Assembly: GCA_026417795.1 (NCBI GenBank)
Contig: JAOACP010000007.1
Span: forward strand, 1 to 64,000
Length of the DNA: 64,000 nt
Origin: Thermanaerothrix sp.
GTDB lineage: Bacteria; Synergistota; Synergistia; Synergistales; Synergistaceae
Direction of reading: 5' to 3'
Shown here one piece after another: positions 9,086-17,907 of this stretch. The stretch's first letter is position 1. Each line of letters starts with the position of its first letter. The notes under the pieces were generated by a model. It saw only the letters and a program-made list of their open reading frames with translations. It was not told where the DNA came from and did not search any database. A program made the translations under genes and the position numbers.

Positions 9086-9498
9086 CAGAGGATACCCCCG
9101 CTCAGGGACATGTGGACCGCCATGACACAGCCCTCGAACACCTCAAACCCAAGTCCCCTAAGGGTTTCCTCCCCCTCAGGGTTCTCCGCCCCGGGCTGGA
9201 AGAAAACCGCAGGCCTAACCCTCATCTGCCCCAGGTCTTGGATCACATCCCCTTGATTAGCGGAAGAAAGGAACAGGGCCACCACGTCCACATCCTCCGG
9301 CAGCTCCAGAACACCCCCAAGGCAAGGGTCTCCGTTTACCTCCTCGCCCTTGATGGATGGGTTCACCGGATACACCTTGAACCCCTTGGACTTGAGGTAC
9401 CGGTGCACCCGGTTAGACATCCTTTCCTCCCTCTTTGAAGCACCGACTATCGCCACGGTCCGGGCGGACGAGATCAGGGACTCCATCTTAGACCGCAT
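9085..9498 (-). CDS. CoA-binding domain protein (YccU-like)
   Basis: A 137-residue protein that is one CoA-binding Rossmann domain, as in the first part of succinyl-CoA synthetase alpha chains: VAIVGASKREERMSNRVHRYL near the N-terminus, YPVNP, then AVFFQPGAEN and the late VMAVHM. Stand-alone proteins of this family bind CoA but their role is unclear. The ATG at 9498 follows GGAGG by about 10 bases. It is first in a coupled pair with a thioesterase, which supports a link to acyl-CoA handling. Confidence 0.85.
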   Translation of the reverse strand: MRSKMESLISSARTVAIVGASKREERMSNRVHRYLKSKGFKVYPVNPSIKGEEVNGDPCLGGVLELPEDVDVVALFLSSANQGDVIQDLGQMRVRPAVFFQPGAENPEGEETLRGLGFEVFEGCVMAVHMSLSGGIL

Positions 9499-9596
9499 CA
9501 AAGGACATCCTCCTTCAGTTTTTTAGGCCCCAAGGCGCATGGCATAACAAAACGCCAAGGGGAATCCCTACAATCCATTAACCATCAAGCACAAAT

Positions 9597-9965
9597 TCAC
9601 TTCCCACAGGTTCCACACGTCTCGTCCAACAGCATAACTCTTACCCCCGAGGGTATCAAGCTGGTTCTTAGGGTCACGACAAACTGGCCGGTGGACCTGG
9701 CAGGCAGGTATGGCCCCTTGGGCCTTCCCCAGGCGCTTGAGATCTGGTTGCCCAACGAGTCAAGCAGGACCACCGCCACCCGGGGCGAGGAGATCCTGTT
9801 GCCGCTCAGGTTCTGCACCCGGACCGCGGCCCTGCCAACCCCCGAGGAGGCGTCATAGGACCATTCAAACCCCTTTATGGCCACCCCGTTACCTGCCGCC
9901 CAAGACGAGCCAAAGAAGCCTAGCACGAGAAGGAGCGACAATAACGCCCCAAGGGCCACCCCCAT
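9597..9965 (-). CDS. Secreted protein, FxLYD-like beta domain, cysteine-rich tail
   Basis: About 122 residues. It has a signal peptide (GALLSLLLVLGFFGSSWAAG), then a beta-sandwich-like domain with GFEWSYD, RVQNLSGNRISSPRVAVVLLDS and RSTGQFVVTL, similar in pattern to FxLYD-type extracellular domains. The end, CGTCGK, carries two cysteines that could form a disulfide or bind metal. Longer in-frame starts exist but run through the tRNA-Ser gene on the other strand, so I use the ATG at 9965 (AAAAAGGA just upstream); a GTG two codons later is equally possible. Function unknown. Confidence 0.6.
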   Translation of the reverse strand: MGVALGALLSLLLVLGFFGSSWAAGNGVAIKGFEWSYDASSGVGRAAVRVQNLSGNRISSPRVAVVLLDSLGNQISSAWGRPKGPYLPARSTGQFVVTLRTSLIPSGVRVMLLDETCGTCGK

Positions 9966-10032
9966 GGTCCTTTTTAGCAAGGTTAAGTCGGTGCGAAGCG
10001 GCCCCTTTTGTGATAAAATCACTTTCGTGCGC

Positions 10033-10119
10033 GGAGGGCTGGCCGAGCGGTCTAAGGCGGCTGACTTGAAATCAGTTGTGGCACTGCCACCGCGGGTTCG
10101 AATCCTGCGCCCTCCGCCA
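10033..10119 (+). tRNA. tRNA-Ser (anticodon UGA)
   Basis: Complete cloverleaf. The acceptor stem GGAGGGC pairs with GCCCTCC, followed by discriminator G and an encoded CCA. The D arm contains GCCGAGCGGTCTAAGGC, the anticodon loop is CTTGAAA giving UGA, a long variable arm marks a class II tRNA, and the T arm has GGTTCGAATCC. It decodes UCA. It stands between two minus-strand genes of unknown function. Confidence 0.96.
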
Positions 10120-10150
10120 AAGCTTCCGCTGCGCAACCTACCATTTCCCA

Positions 10151-10450
10151 TCACGCAAGCCACTGCCTGAACTGCCCCCTCCCATAGGGATACTCGCTAA
10201 ACAGCACCTCCGTCTCCCGGTAGCTCCTCCTTGCCACCAGGTATGTCATCGACACGGGGACGTCCCCCTGCCATCCCTCCAGAACCCTGTATTGGTATAC
10301 CACGTCCATGTCCCTGTCCCCCGGGACTGGCACCCTGTTGGACCAGGCGGGGGGAACGTCCCTGTCCTTCCCTCTTAACAGCCCATAAAGGTATGACGCT
10401 TCGCCGGGTATCTGATAACCGGTCCTCTCAACCACCCCGTATATCCTCAT
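10151..10450 (-). CDS. Hypothetical protein
   Basis: A 99-residue protein of unknown family, starting at the ATG at 10450, eight bases after GGGAGG. It has no signal peptide or membrane helix. The central part (MDVVYQYRVLEGW, then VPVSMTYLVARRSY) alternates as beta strands, and aromatic residues are frequent throughout. It ends 32 bp from the tRNA-Ser gene, convergent with it. No function is proposed; start and reality are supported by the ribosome site and GC-biased codon ends. Confidence 0.55.
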   Translation of the reverse strand: MRIYGVVERTGYQIPGEASYLYGLLRGKDRDVPPAWSNRVPVPGDRDMDVVYQYRVLEGWQGDVPVSMTYLVARRSYRETEVLFSEYPYGRGQFRQWLA

Positions 10451-10530
10451 GGATGGCACCTCCCTTCAATGTCTTTTTTAGCCATTATCATAGCAAAAGG
10501 TTGCCGAGCGAGGAACTCTGGGGACGAGAC

Positions 10531-10559
10531 TTGACTTTCGTTTTAGCAAGATGTAGTGT
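10531..10559 (+). promoter_or_regulatory. Candidate sigma70-type promoter
   Basis: TTGACT at 10531-10536 and TAGTGT at 10554-10559 with a 17-base spacer, about 35 bases before the start of the secreted protein gene at 10593. The minus 10 box is imperfect. Confidence 0.45.
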
Positions 10560-10592
10560 TGCGATGATATCCTAAGATAAGGGGGGATTGCC

Positions 10593-11000
10593 ATGCGTCG
10601 ATTAGGGTTGTTGCTGTTGGCGGTTTTCCTAATGGCGGCCCTCCCGGGCCTTGCGTGGGCTAGGGAACTGGAGATCGCCGGCCCCTGGCTGTTGGAGTAC
10701 CCACAAGGCAAGGGCATGTTGATCCTGACCAAGACAGGGGATACCTACACCGGGAGCCTAAACATACCCAAGCCCAAGTCCGGAGGCTCATACGCCTACA
10801 ACGTCAAAATGCTCACCCACAGGTCTTACCTGCTACCGGGCAACAACATAACCTTCGACTGCGACGGATCCGGGGCCTATTTCTTCCTCAACCTGAGCAG
10901 CGAGACCACCGGCGTGGGGTGGCTTAACACTGGGCCCGGCGCGGAGGGCAACGCCGAGCTGGTCTCTCTTAACGGTCTCAAGGTACAAGCCCACCGCTAA
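10593..11000 (+). CDS. Secreted hypothetical protein
   Basis: 135 residues with a clear signal peptide (RRLGLLLLAVFLMAALPGLAWA) ending in an AWA signal-peptidase site. The mature domain begins ELEIAGPWLLEYPQGKGMLI and reads as a series of beta strands (ITFDCDGSGAYFFLNL), suggesting a small beta-barrel or sandwich, with a lone cysteine. AAGGGGGG is well placed before the ATG. First gene of a run of three plus-strand genes. I do not recognise the family. Confidence 0.68.
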   Translation: MRRLGLLLLAVFLMAALPGLAWARELEIAGPWLLEYPQGKGMLILTKTGDTYTGSLNIPKPKSGGSYAYNVKMLTHRSYLLPGNNITFDCDGSGAYFFLNLSSETTGVGWLNTGPGAEGNAELVSLNGLKVQAHR

Positions 11001-11038
11001 GAAGATACGGCCTTAATTCAGCCGACGAAAGAGGGGTG

Positions 11039-11488
11039 ATGCAATTGTCAGGGGAGAACATCCTAAAGGCCGCACAGGATGCCATAAGCAGCGTCAACGG
11101 CAAGTTCGAGAAAAAGGGAGATGTGTTCTGCCTTAACGTGATGATCGCGGAGAGAAAGGCGTTCCTCTCGAAGCAGAGCCTTTGGTACACCGCCCGCTTC
11201 AAGGTGGACGAAGCCTCAAAGCAGGTAACCTTCACGGAGATGCTGGAGGAGCGGAAGTCAGGCCTTGGAGCGGGGGACCTTGACGGCATCTCCCAGGGGT
11301 TCAGCTTCAAGAAGACGGTCACCAAATCCGGCACCGATGGGCTCGAGGGGTTCATAGACGAGCAATCGGACCTGTTCGGCAAGAAGTACTCCTACTCCTT
11401 CGACCACAAGGCGGTTAGGGAGGCGGTAAGAAGGGCGGCGGAGGCGGAAGGATACTCGTTCAAATACAGCATTTGGGGAAAGCTCTAG
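11039..11488 (+). CDS. Hypothetical cytoplasmic protein
   Basis: About 149 residues, no signal peptide. It starts with a helix (SGENILKAAQDAISSVNGKF), has a two-stranded middle (WYTARFKVDEASKQVTFTEML), and ends with a helix rich in Arg, Ala and Glu plus GYSFKYSIWGKL. The start is uncertain among GTG 11036, ATG 11039 and TTG 11045: GAGGGG at 11031-11036 is best spaced for the TTG. The pattern repeats loosely (substrate-free beta/helix layout) but matches no family I know. It is flanked by two secreted proteins in the same direction. Confidence 0.55.
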   Translation: MQLSGENILKAAQDAISSVNGKFEKKGDVFCLNVMIAERKAFLSKQSLWYTARFKVDEASKQVTFTEMLEERKSGLGAGDLDGISQGFSFKKTVTKSGTDGLEGFIDEQSDLFGKKYSYSFDHKAVREAVRRAAEAEGYSFKYSIWGKL

Positions 11489-11548
11489 GCACCTAAGGGG
11501 TAACGAGCAACTCCTGGCCTAACATAATTAAGAAAGGGGTTGAGGGGG

Positions 11549-11932
11549 ATGAGAAGGATCTTGGGTTTATGCGCAATCCTTGGGCTGATCCTGCTGGCCC
11601 TGGGTTCACCTTCGCAGGCGGTATCGGGTCCATATTCCGTTTACGCGTCGGTTACCACCGGCAGCGGTTCCATCCAGGCCGTTTTGGTGCCCGGCGAGTT
11701 CACGGTCCCCAACGGCAGCAACGCCGTCATAGTGAGCTTCAGGCACGATGACCCCAACACCGGGTACCACTCCGAAAAGCTGGGGAAGAACATCTACTCC
11801 GTCACCCTTGGCAAGTACATGGTGGACAGCAGCGGCAATCCCCTGCTTAGGCTCCCGCCCGGGCAGTACCGCTTCGTGGTCGGAGGATACCCAGGCGCCA
11901 CCGGGGGATTAACCTACAACCTGGAACCCTGA
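11549..11932 (+). CDS. Secreted hypothetical protein
   Basis: 127 residues from the ATG at 11549 (AAAGGGG about 9 bases upstream); a TTG three codons earlier is possible. Signal peptide RRILGLCAILGLILLALGSPSQA, then a mature part with regular beta-strand alternation (YSVYASVTTGSGSIQAVLV, NAVIVSFRH) and a terminal QYRFVVGGYPG. It looks like a small extracellular beta-sandwich. No catalytic motif or cysteine pair is visible in the mature part. A strong terminator follows 39 bp downstream. Confidence 0.62.
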   Translation: MRRILGLCAILGLILLALGSPSQAVSGPYSVYASVTTGSGSIQAVLVPGEFTVPNGSNAVIVSFRHDDPNTGYHSEKLGKNIYSVTLGKYMVDSSGNPLLRLPPGQYRFVVGGYPGATGGLTYNLEP

Positions 11933-11970
11933 GCCACGGAAGCGACGAAAGGCCGAAAGGCTGAAAGAAA

Positions 11971-12000
11971 AGGAGGGAGAGGGCAAGCCCTCTCCCTTTT
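11971..12000. terminator. Bidirectional intrinsic terminator
   Basis: GGGAGAGGG pairs with CCCTCTCCC around CAAG and is flanked by AAAAGGA on one side and TCCTTTT-like pairing on the other, so it can end both the plus-strand secreted-protein unit and the minus-strand hutU, whose stop is at 12038. Confidence 0.8.
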
Positions 12001-12037
12001 ACCATCCCTGCACGTTCCTCCGGACAAGCTTTACCGT

Positions 12038-14068
12038 CTATTTCCCAGAGAAAGCTCTGCTTACCAGCTCCTCCACAAGCCCCTCCTTGGGCACGTAGGG
12101 AAGGGTTATATGGTCCCGGCCGTCGGATTTCAAGTTGTACTCCCTGGACACCTCTATGGCGTTTCTGTTTCTGGCCCACGCCCGCCTGGCCACGCCTCCC
12201 ATGACGTCCCAGGAGAGGGCGGACTTTATTATCTCGTCCACCCGATGGGACCCATCCAGCACCAGGCCGAAGCCTCCGTTTATGGACTTGCCTATGCCCA
12301 CCCCGCCCCCGTTATGTAGGGCTATGAGGCTCATACCCCTGGCGGCGTTGCCGGCGAAACAGTGGGTGGCCATCTCCGCCATCATGTTGCTGCCGTCCTT
12401 TATGTTCGCCGTCTCCCGGAAGGGGCTGTCGGTCCCCGACACGTCGTGGTGATCCCTGCCCAGCATTATGGGCCCCACCTCTCCCTTGCGGACCATCTCG
12501 TTGAACCTAAGGGCTATCCTGACCCGACCCTCCGCGTCCTGATAGAGGATCCTGGCCTGGGTTCCCACCACCAGCTTGTTCTTCTCCGCGTCCCTTATCC
12601 AGACCCAGTTATCCCGGTCCTGGCCCCGGCGGTTCGGATCTATGCACTCCATGGCGGCCTGATCGGTCTTGCGGAGATCCTCAGGACGGCCGGACAGACA
12701 CACCCAACGGAAGGGACCGTAACCGTAGTCGAAGAGCATGGGGCCCATTATGTCCTCCACGTAGGAGGGGAATATGAACCCGTCCTTGTCGTCCACGCCG
12801 TTCTTGGAGACCTCCTTGACGCCGGCGTCAAATACCGCCTTGAGGAAGGAGTTTCCGTAGTCGAAGAAGTAAGCTCCCCGCTGGGTGAGTATCTTGATAA
12901 GCTCAAAGTGCTTACGCAGGCTCTGATCCACCAGTTCGCAGAACCTGGTCCTGTCCTCCTTGAGAAGCTTCGTCCTCTCCTCGAAGGTCAACCCCTGAGG
13001 GCAGTAGCCGCCGTCGTACACCGCATGACAGGACGTCTGATCGGACAGGAGCTCAACTTTTACGTTCCTATCGACGCAGTACTGGAGAAGATCCACTATG
13101 TTGCCGTGGTAAGCGATGGACAAGGGCTCCCTCTTGGACAAAGCGTCATTGGCCCAGGCGAAGACCTCGTCCAGGTTGGACGAGCACTTGCTGACCCAAC
13201 CCTGATCCAGCCTGGTCTTTATCCTGCTGTAATCCACCTCCGCCACTATTCCCACCGCTCCGGCTATCTCCGCCGCCTTCGGCTGGGCCCCGCTCATGCC
13301 GCCAAGGCCGGAGGATATGAAGAGGTGCCCTCTAAGATCCTCGTCGTCCCTTATGCCCAGCTTGAGCCTCCCGGCGTTGAGGATGGTGTTGAAGGTGCCG
13401 TGCACTATCCCCTGGGGACCTATGTACATCCATCCACCCGCGGTCATCTGGCCGTAGTTGGCCACCCCAAGCTGGGTGGCCAGGTGCCAGTCGCTTGGGT
13501 TGTCGTATATGCCCACCATGAGACCGTTGGTGATTATCACCCTTGGAGCTTCCGGATGGGACTTAAAAAGGCCCAGGGGATGCCCCGACTGGATCACCAG
13601 GGTCTGGTCCTGGGTCATCACCTGCAGGTATTTCATTATCAGGCGGTACTGCATCCAGTTCTGGCATACCTGACCGGTCTCGCCGTAGGTGACCAGCTCA
13701 TAGGGATACAGGGCCACCTCAAAGTCCAGGTTGTTGTCTATCATCACCTGGAAGGCCTTCCCCTCGATGCAGCGGCCCTCGTACTGATCTATGGGCTTGC
13801 CCCATATCCTGCCCTTGGGACGGAAACGATAGCCGTATATGCGCCCCCGGGTCATAAGCTCGTTAAGGAACTCCGGGGCTAGCTTCTCGTGATACTCCTC
13901 GGGTATGTAGCGCAGGGCGTTTTTAAGCGCCACCACCGTTTGAGCCTCCGTCAAGGTAAATCCCCTGTCCGGGGCCCTCCTTATGCCGGGCTCAAAGGGG
14001 GGTATCTCGTCGGGTATCTCGTCCAACCTGACCGTCATGGCCTGCCTTATGTCCTGGTTCGACAGCAT
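12038..14068 (-). CDS. hutU: Urocanate hydratase
   Basis: A 676-residue urocanase, converting urocanate to imidazolonepropionate in histidine breakdown; it uses NAD+ as a bound electrophile. Family marks include SSGLGGMSGAQPKAAEIAG (nucleotide-binding loop), SDQTSCHAVYDGGYCPQG with the conserved cysteine region, and GRDHHDVSGTDSPFRET. The length is that of the longer type found in many anaerobes. The ATG at 14068 has AAGGAGGAG six bases upstream. No histidase, imidazolonepropionase or formiminotransferase gene is next to it, so the rest of the pathway must be elsewhere. Confidence 0.95.
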   Translation of the reverse strand: MLSNQDIRQAMTVRLDEIPDEIPPFEPGIRRAPDRGFTLTEAQTVVALKNALRYIPEEYHEKLAPEFLNELMTRGRIYGYRFRPKGRIWGKPIDQYEGRCIEGKAFQVMIDNNLDFEVALYPYELVTYGETGQVCQNWMQYRLIMKYLQVMTQDQTLVIQSGHPLGLFKSHPEAPRVIITNGLMVGIYDNPSDWHLATQLGVANYGQMTAGGWMYIGPQGIVHGTFNTILNAGRLKLGIRDDEDLRGHLFISSGLGGMSGAQPKAAEIAGAVGIVAEVDYSRIKTRLDQGWVSKCSSNLDEVFAWANDALSKREPLSIAYHGNIVDLLQYCVDRNVKVELLSDQTSCHAVYDGGYCPQGLTFEERTKLLKEDRTRFCELVDQSLRKHFELIKILTQRGAYFFDYGNSFLKAVFDAGVKEVSKNGVDDKDGFIFPSYVEDIMGPMLFDYGYGPFRWVCLSGRPEDLRKTDQAAMECIDPNRRGQDRDNWVWIRDAEKNKLVVGTQARILYQDAEGRVRIALRFNEMVRKGEVGPIMLGRDHHDVSGTDSPFRETANIKDGSNMMAEMATHCFAGNAARGMSLIALHNGGGVGIGKSINGGFGLVLDGSHRVDEIIKSALSWDVMGGVARRAWARNRNAIEVSREYNLKSDGRDHITLPYVPKEGLVEELVSRAFSGK

Positions 14069-14259
14069 GCGGATCTCCTCCTTGTTGGAAGGTCTTGGAT
14101 CTTCCGCAAATTCTAAACCATACCTCAATCAACGTCAAATATGCGTCTATAAATCATCAAAAAACCACCCCCACCCCAAGACCGCACAACTTCAAGGTTT
14201 TTGTGGTATTCTAGTAAATTGCGCTCCAAAGAGGGCAAAATCAAAGAGGAAAAGAAGGT

Positions 14260-16125
14260 ATGTCTACGATGAAACCCCATGAGATGATAAGAAACGTGGC
14301 CATAATAGCCCACATAGACCACGGCAAGACCACGCTGATAGACTCCATCTTCAAGGCCGCCAGGACCTTCAGGGAAAACGCCAGGCTTTCGGAGAGGATA
14401 ATGGACAGCAACGACCTGGAGAGGGAAAGGGGCATAACCATAAAGGCCAAACACTGCACCGTAACCTGGGGGGACTACAAGATAAACATAGTGGACACCC
14501 CAGGACACGCGGATTTCTCCGGCGAGGTGGAACGGGTGCTCTCCCTGGTGGACTCCGCCCTGCTGCTGGTGGACGCCGTTGAAGGCCCCATGCCACAGAC
14601 CAGGTACGTTCTGTCCCGGGCCCTTAAGATGGGGCTTCGTCCCATCGTCATCGTAAACAAGGTGGACCGCCCACACGGGGACCCCTCCGCGGCGCTCAAC
14701 AAGACGTTCGACCTCTTCGTGGAGCTAGGCGCCTCGGACGAGCAGTGCGACTTCCCCATCCTGTACGGATCGGGCTTGAACGGATGGGTGGTGAAGGACC
14801 TTAACTCCCCAAGGGAGGGCATGGAGGACCTCTTCGACACCATAATCCGTTTCGTACCCCCACCCAAGGCGGACCCCGACGGCGACTTCCTCATGCAGGT
14901 CTGCACCCTGGCCTGGAGCGACTACTTGGGACAGATAGGCTGCGGCAAGATACTAAGCGGAACTATTAGACGCTCCAAGAGGCTGAACCAGGTGAGGGTG
15001 GCTTGGACGGACCGGCAAAGGGGGGAGTTCCAGACCATATGGTCCGGGGAGACATCCTGCGAGCACCTCTTCGTCACCCAGGGGCTTGAACGGGTTGAGG
15101 TGGAGGAAGCCGGCGCGGGAGACATAGTTTGGTTCTCCGGCCCCGACGAGATAGCCCTGGGGGACACCTTCATGGATACCCAGTCCCAATCGTCCCCCCT
15201 TCCGCCCCTCGACGTGGAGGAACCCACCGTATCCATGTTCTTCCTCGTCAACAACGGCCCCTTCGCCGGCAAGGAGGGACAGGCGGTGACATTAAGGCAG
15301 CTCAAGGCAAGGCTTGAGCGGGAGAGCAAGACCGACGTGGCCCTAAAGGTGGAGGACGCGGGACGCCACGACGGCCTTAAGGTATCCGGCAGGGGGGAGC
15401 TTCACCTGGCCATCCTCATAGAGGAGATGCGCCGGGAAGGGATGGAGTTCTGCGTCTCAAGGCCCGAGGTCATAACCTCCAGGGACGACAACGGCAACCT
15501 GCAAGAGCCCGTCGAGGAGCTCACCATAGACGTGCCAGAGGAGTTTCAGGGCACGGTGATCCAGAAGCTGGCGCTTCGCAAGGGAGAGATGGTCTCCATG
15601 GAAAACCACGGCACCGGCACCGTGAGGCTAAGCTACGTGATCCCCACAAGGGGGCTCATAGGCTACAGGGGCGAGTTCCTCACCGACACCAAGGGCCTTG
15701 GCACCATGTCCAGCCGGGTCATCGGCCACGCCCCCTGGGCGGGGGAGATATCCGGCCGCGCCAGGGGGTCCATGATAAGCGTTGACGACGGCCAGGCCAC
15801 ATCCTACGCACTGGAAAACCTGCAGGTCCGGGGCACCCTCTTCGTATCCCCAGGGGAAGAGGTCTACTGCGGAATGGTGGTGGGGGAGCACTCCAGGGGC
15901 AACGACCTGCCCTGCAACCCAGCCAAGAAGAAGCAGCTAACAAACCATCGCTCCGCCACCAAGGACGCCACGGTCATCCTTAACGCCCCCAAGCAGCTCA
16001 CCGTGGAAGGGGCCCTGGAATGGATAGCCGACGACGAGCTGGTGGAGATAACCCCTTCCTCCATAAGGATAAGGAAGGCCATACTGGACCCCAACGAGAG
16101 GAAGAAGGCATCTAAGGCCCTGTAG
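14260..16125 (+). CDS. typA: TypA/BipA ribosome-associated GTPase
   Basis: A 621-residue translational GTPase of the EF-G group. G1 is AHIDHGKTT near residue 18, the switch region has [11 protein letters not shown]3 is DTPGHADF, and G4 is NKVDR. The C-terminal part includes [18 protein letters not shown] and the TypA-specific GTRGLIG-like [12 protein letters not shown]. It binds the ribosome under stress and helps subunit assembly. It stands alone, divergent from hutU. A possible extended minus 10 (TGG followed by TATTCT near 14203) precedes it. Confidence 0.96.
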   Translation: MSTMKPHEMIRNVAIIAHIDHGKTTLIDSIFKAARTFRENARLSERIMDSNDLERERGITIKAKHCTVTWGDYKINIVDTPGHADFSGEVERVLSLVDSALLLVDAVEGPMPQTRYVLSRALKMGLRPIVIVNKVDRPHGDPSAALNKTFDLFVELGASDEQCDFPILYGSGLNGWVVKDLNSPREGMEDLFDTIIRFVPPPKADPDGDFLMQVCTLAWSDYLGQIGCGKILSGTIRRSKRLNQVRVAWTDRQRGEFQTIWSGETSCEHLFVTQGLERVEVEEAGAGDIVWFSGPDEIALGDTFMDTQSQSSPLPPLDVEEPTVSMFFLVNNGPFAGKEGQAVTLRQLKARLERESKTDVALKVEDAGRHDGLKVSGRGELHLAILIEEMRREGMEFCVSRPEVITSRDDNGNLQEPVEELTIDVPEEFQGTVIQKLALRKGEMVSMENHGTGTVRLSYVIPTRGLIGYRGEFLTDTKGLGTMSSRVIGHAPWAGEISGRARGSMISVDDGQATSYALENLQVRGTLFVSPGEEVYCGMVVGEHSRGNDLPCNPAKKKQLTNHRSATKDATVILNAPKQLTVEGALEWIADDELVEITPSSIRIRKAILDPNERKKASKAL

Positions 16126-16154
16126 CCCCTGGCAAGGGGTAGGTTCTTGAAGTT

Positions 16155-16189
16155 AAAAAACAAGCCCGGGGACGCCACGCCCCGGGCTT
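16155..16189 (-). terminator. Intrinsic terminator of the GH26-like gene
   Basis: AAGCCCGGGG pairs with CCCCGGGCTT around an 8-base loop. Read on the minus strand it is followed by GTTTTTT, so it ends the operon whose last gene is the GH26-like protein. It may also stop typA transcripts, though the plus side has no T-tract. Confidence 0.78.
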
Positions 16190-16192
16190 AGC

Positions 16193-17284
16193 TCATTCTA
16201 CAGTTTTAGGGGGCGAACCAATCCTTGGAACGGTTACGAAGTCCTCCAACCCCGCCCACCTGCGGTAAGCCTCCTGGGATTTTGGCGACGAACCTAGGTC
16301 CAGCCCCGAAGGGGACCCATCGGGCTTAAGGGCCTTGTCCCACCAGGCCACCGCCCTCAACCCCCTGTGCCGTTCCGCAAGAAAAGCCCTGAAGGCATCC
16401 TCTATCCAAAGGGGCTTATTAATATCAGGCCCATCCGCCACCGACCACTCAAGGACGGCCAGAGGCTTCGACCTGGATATGCCCCTTAGCCTCGTGATGG
16501 CGCGATCCAACAGGCCGTCCATGCCCCTGAGGGGCCTAGTGCCCAACCGGCCGTAAAGGCTCACCCCCATCCAGTCCACCACGTGGTCTCCGGGATAGTA
16601 AAACCTCCCCTGGTTCCAAGGCGCATCGGGACCAGGCCGCTCCGCCAGGTGAAAGACCCACGTCACGTTACGGGTCCCCTGGGCGTCAAATATCCCTACA
16701 AATCGCCTGAAGGCATCCCTGAACCGCTCCGGTCCGTCCGGAACCTTGAGGTCCCCGTAACCGTCGGTCACGCTCCCCCCGTTAAAACGCCCCGACCAAG
16801 GGAACCACCCGCCGTCCGCCTCGGGGCCGAAGGTGATCATCACCGGGAAGCCAAGGGCCCTCACTTCCCTCGCCGCCTCCGCTATCTGACGGTCGTAAAC
16901 CCCATCAAGTATCCTCCTAAGGCTTATCTTCCACTCCGGCCGGTTCTGAACCCTTTGGGACCAGGGCATGACCCCTATCAATGGAACTATTCCCCTGTTC
17001 CACAGGGCCCTGCACTGATCCGCCGGGAACTTGGACTCCCCGTCCCAGTTCCAGCTTAGGTACATCCATGCCATGCCCCTGCCGGTAAGGGCCACGAAGC
17101 GGTCCAACTCCTCCTCCATCAGGACGTCGTCATAGGGACCGGAGTAGGGGTGTGCCGAAAGGTAAATCCCCCTCTCCGGAGGCAGTACCTTGAGTGTCTC
17201 CAGTCCAGCGGCCCCGGCGGCCATAAGGGTGGTCAACATAAGGCCCCCTGCGGCCAAGGCCCCAAGGGACCGCACAAAGCCCAT
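16193..17284 (-). CDS. Secreted glycoside hydrolase 26-like protein
   Basis: 363 residues with an N-terminal hydrophobic signal (LGALAAGGLMLTTLMAAGAAG). The body follows GH26 mannanase layout: ITFGPEADGGWFPWSG with a candidate acid/base Glu, NVTWVFHLAERPG, YPGDHVVDWMGVSLYG, and LAVLEWSVADG with a candidate nucleophile Glu near residue 284. GH26 enzymes cut beta-1,4-mannan or related glycans. The usual HE at the acid/base is PE here, which is a departure from characterised mannanases. It overlaps the DedA stop by one base (TGATG) and is last in a tight four-gene operon. Substrate is unknown. Confidence 0.75.
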   Translation of the reverse strand: MGFVRSLGALAAGGLMLTTLMAAGAAGLETLKVLPPERGIYLSAHPYSGPYDDVLMEEELDRFVALTGRGMAWMYLSWNWDGESKFPADQCRALWNRGIVPLIGVMPWSQRVQNRPEWKISLRRILDGVYDRQIAEAAREVRALGFPVMITFGPEADGGWFPWSGRFNGGSVTDGYGDLKVPDGPERFRDAFRRFVGIFDAQGTRNVTWVFHLAERPGPDAPWNQGRFYYPGDHVVDWMGVSLYGRLGTRPLRGMDGLLDRAITRLRGISRSKPLAVLEWSVADGPDINKPLWIEDAFRAFLAERHRGLRAVAWWDKALKPDGSPSGLDLGSSPKSQEAYRRWAGLEDFVTVPRIGSPPKTVE

Positions 17285-17907
17285 CAGGAAGCCTCCTTCT
17301 TGCCCTTCTTAATCGATAAGGCCACGTACACAGCTACCAAGAGGGCGACGAAGGCTATTAGCCCAAAGGACGCCCGGCCCACCGCCCTGTGCACCATTTC
17401 CTGGTTGCTGCCGAACCAATACCCCGCCAGGGCAAGGACCACCACCCATATGCCAGAACCCAGGGCGGTGTAGAAGGAGAAGGACCATAGGGACATCCTG
17501 GAGACCCCGGCGGGAAGGGATATGTACTGCCTTATGACCGGCAGGAGCCGCCCGGTGAAGGTGCTCACGTGGCCGTGTCGGGCAAAGAACCTCTCCGCCT
17601 TGTCCAAGGCCGACGGGGTGACCCCAAAGTAACGTCCGTACCTCTCGAAGAAGGGTCGCCCAAACCTGACCGCCACCCAATAGTTGAACCAAGCCCCCAA
17701 AAGGCTCCCCAATATCCCGGAGGCTATAACCGCCCATAGGTTCATCCTTCCAAGGCTCGCCAGATACCCCGCCGGGGGGACCACCACCTCGCTTGGGAAA
17801 GGAAAGAACGAGGACTCCAAGAACATGAGGCCCACCACCCCTGGGTACCCCATCTTGCCTATGGTTCCCACAAGAAAATCCACCAGATGATGCAGAATAT
17901 CCGTCAA
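17284..17907 (-). CDS. DedA family membrane protein
   Basis: 207 residues with about five hydrophobic segments. It has the SNARE-associated/VTT domain marks: [20 protein letters not shown] near residue 30, [17 protein letters not shown], and [19 protein letters not shown] with the conserved arginines. DedA proteins are thought to flip undecaprenyl phosphate or phosphatidylethanolamine across the inner membrane. The TTG start directly abuts the stop of the AlaX-like gene, so translation is likely coupled. A partner in the same operon is a secreted glycan hydrolase, which would fit a cell envelope setting. Confidence 0.9.
   Translation of the reverse strand: MTDILHHLVDFLVGTIGKMGYPGVVGLMFLESSFFPFPSEVVVPPAGYLASLGRMNLWAVIASGILGSLLGAWFNYWVAVRFGRPFFERYGRYFGVTPSALDKAERFFARHGHVSTFTGRLLPVIRQYISLPAGVSRMSLWSFSFYTALGSGIWVVVLALAGYWFGSNQEMVHRAVGRASFGLIAFVALLVAVYVALSIKKGKKEAS

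Noticed and set aside
9966-10163. N-terminal extension of the secreted protein gene through the tRNA-Ser
   Set aside because: It would read codons antisense to a complete tRNA and would put the signal peptide in the middle of the protein.
12362-13882. A long open frame on the plus strand antisense to hutU
   Set aside because: It has no ribosome site, low-complexity His/Val/Gly-rich product and a full urocanase on the other strand. It is a by-product of GC-rich codon bias.
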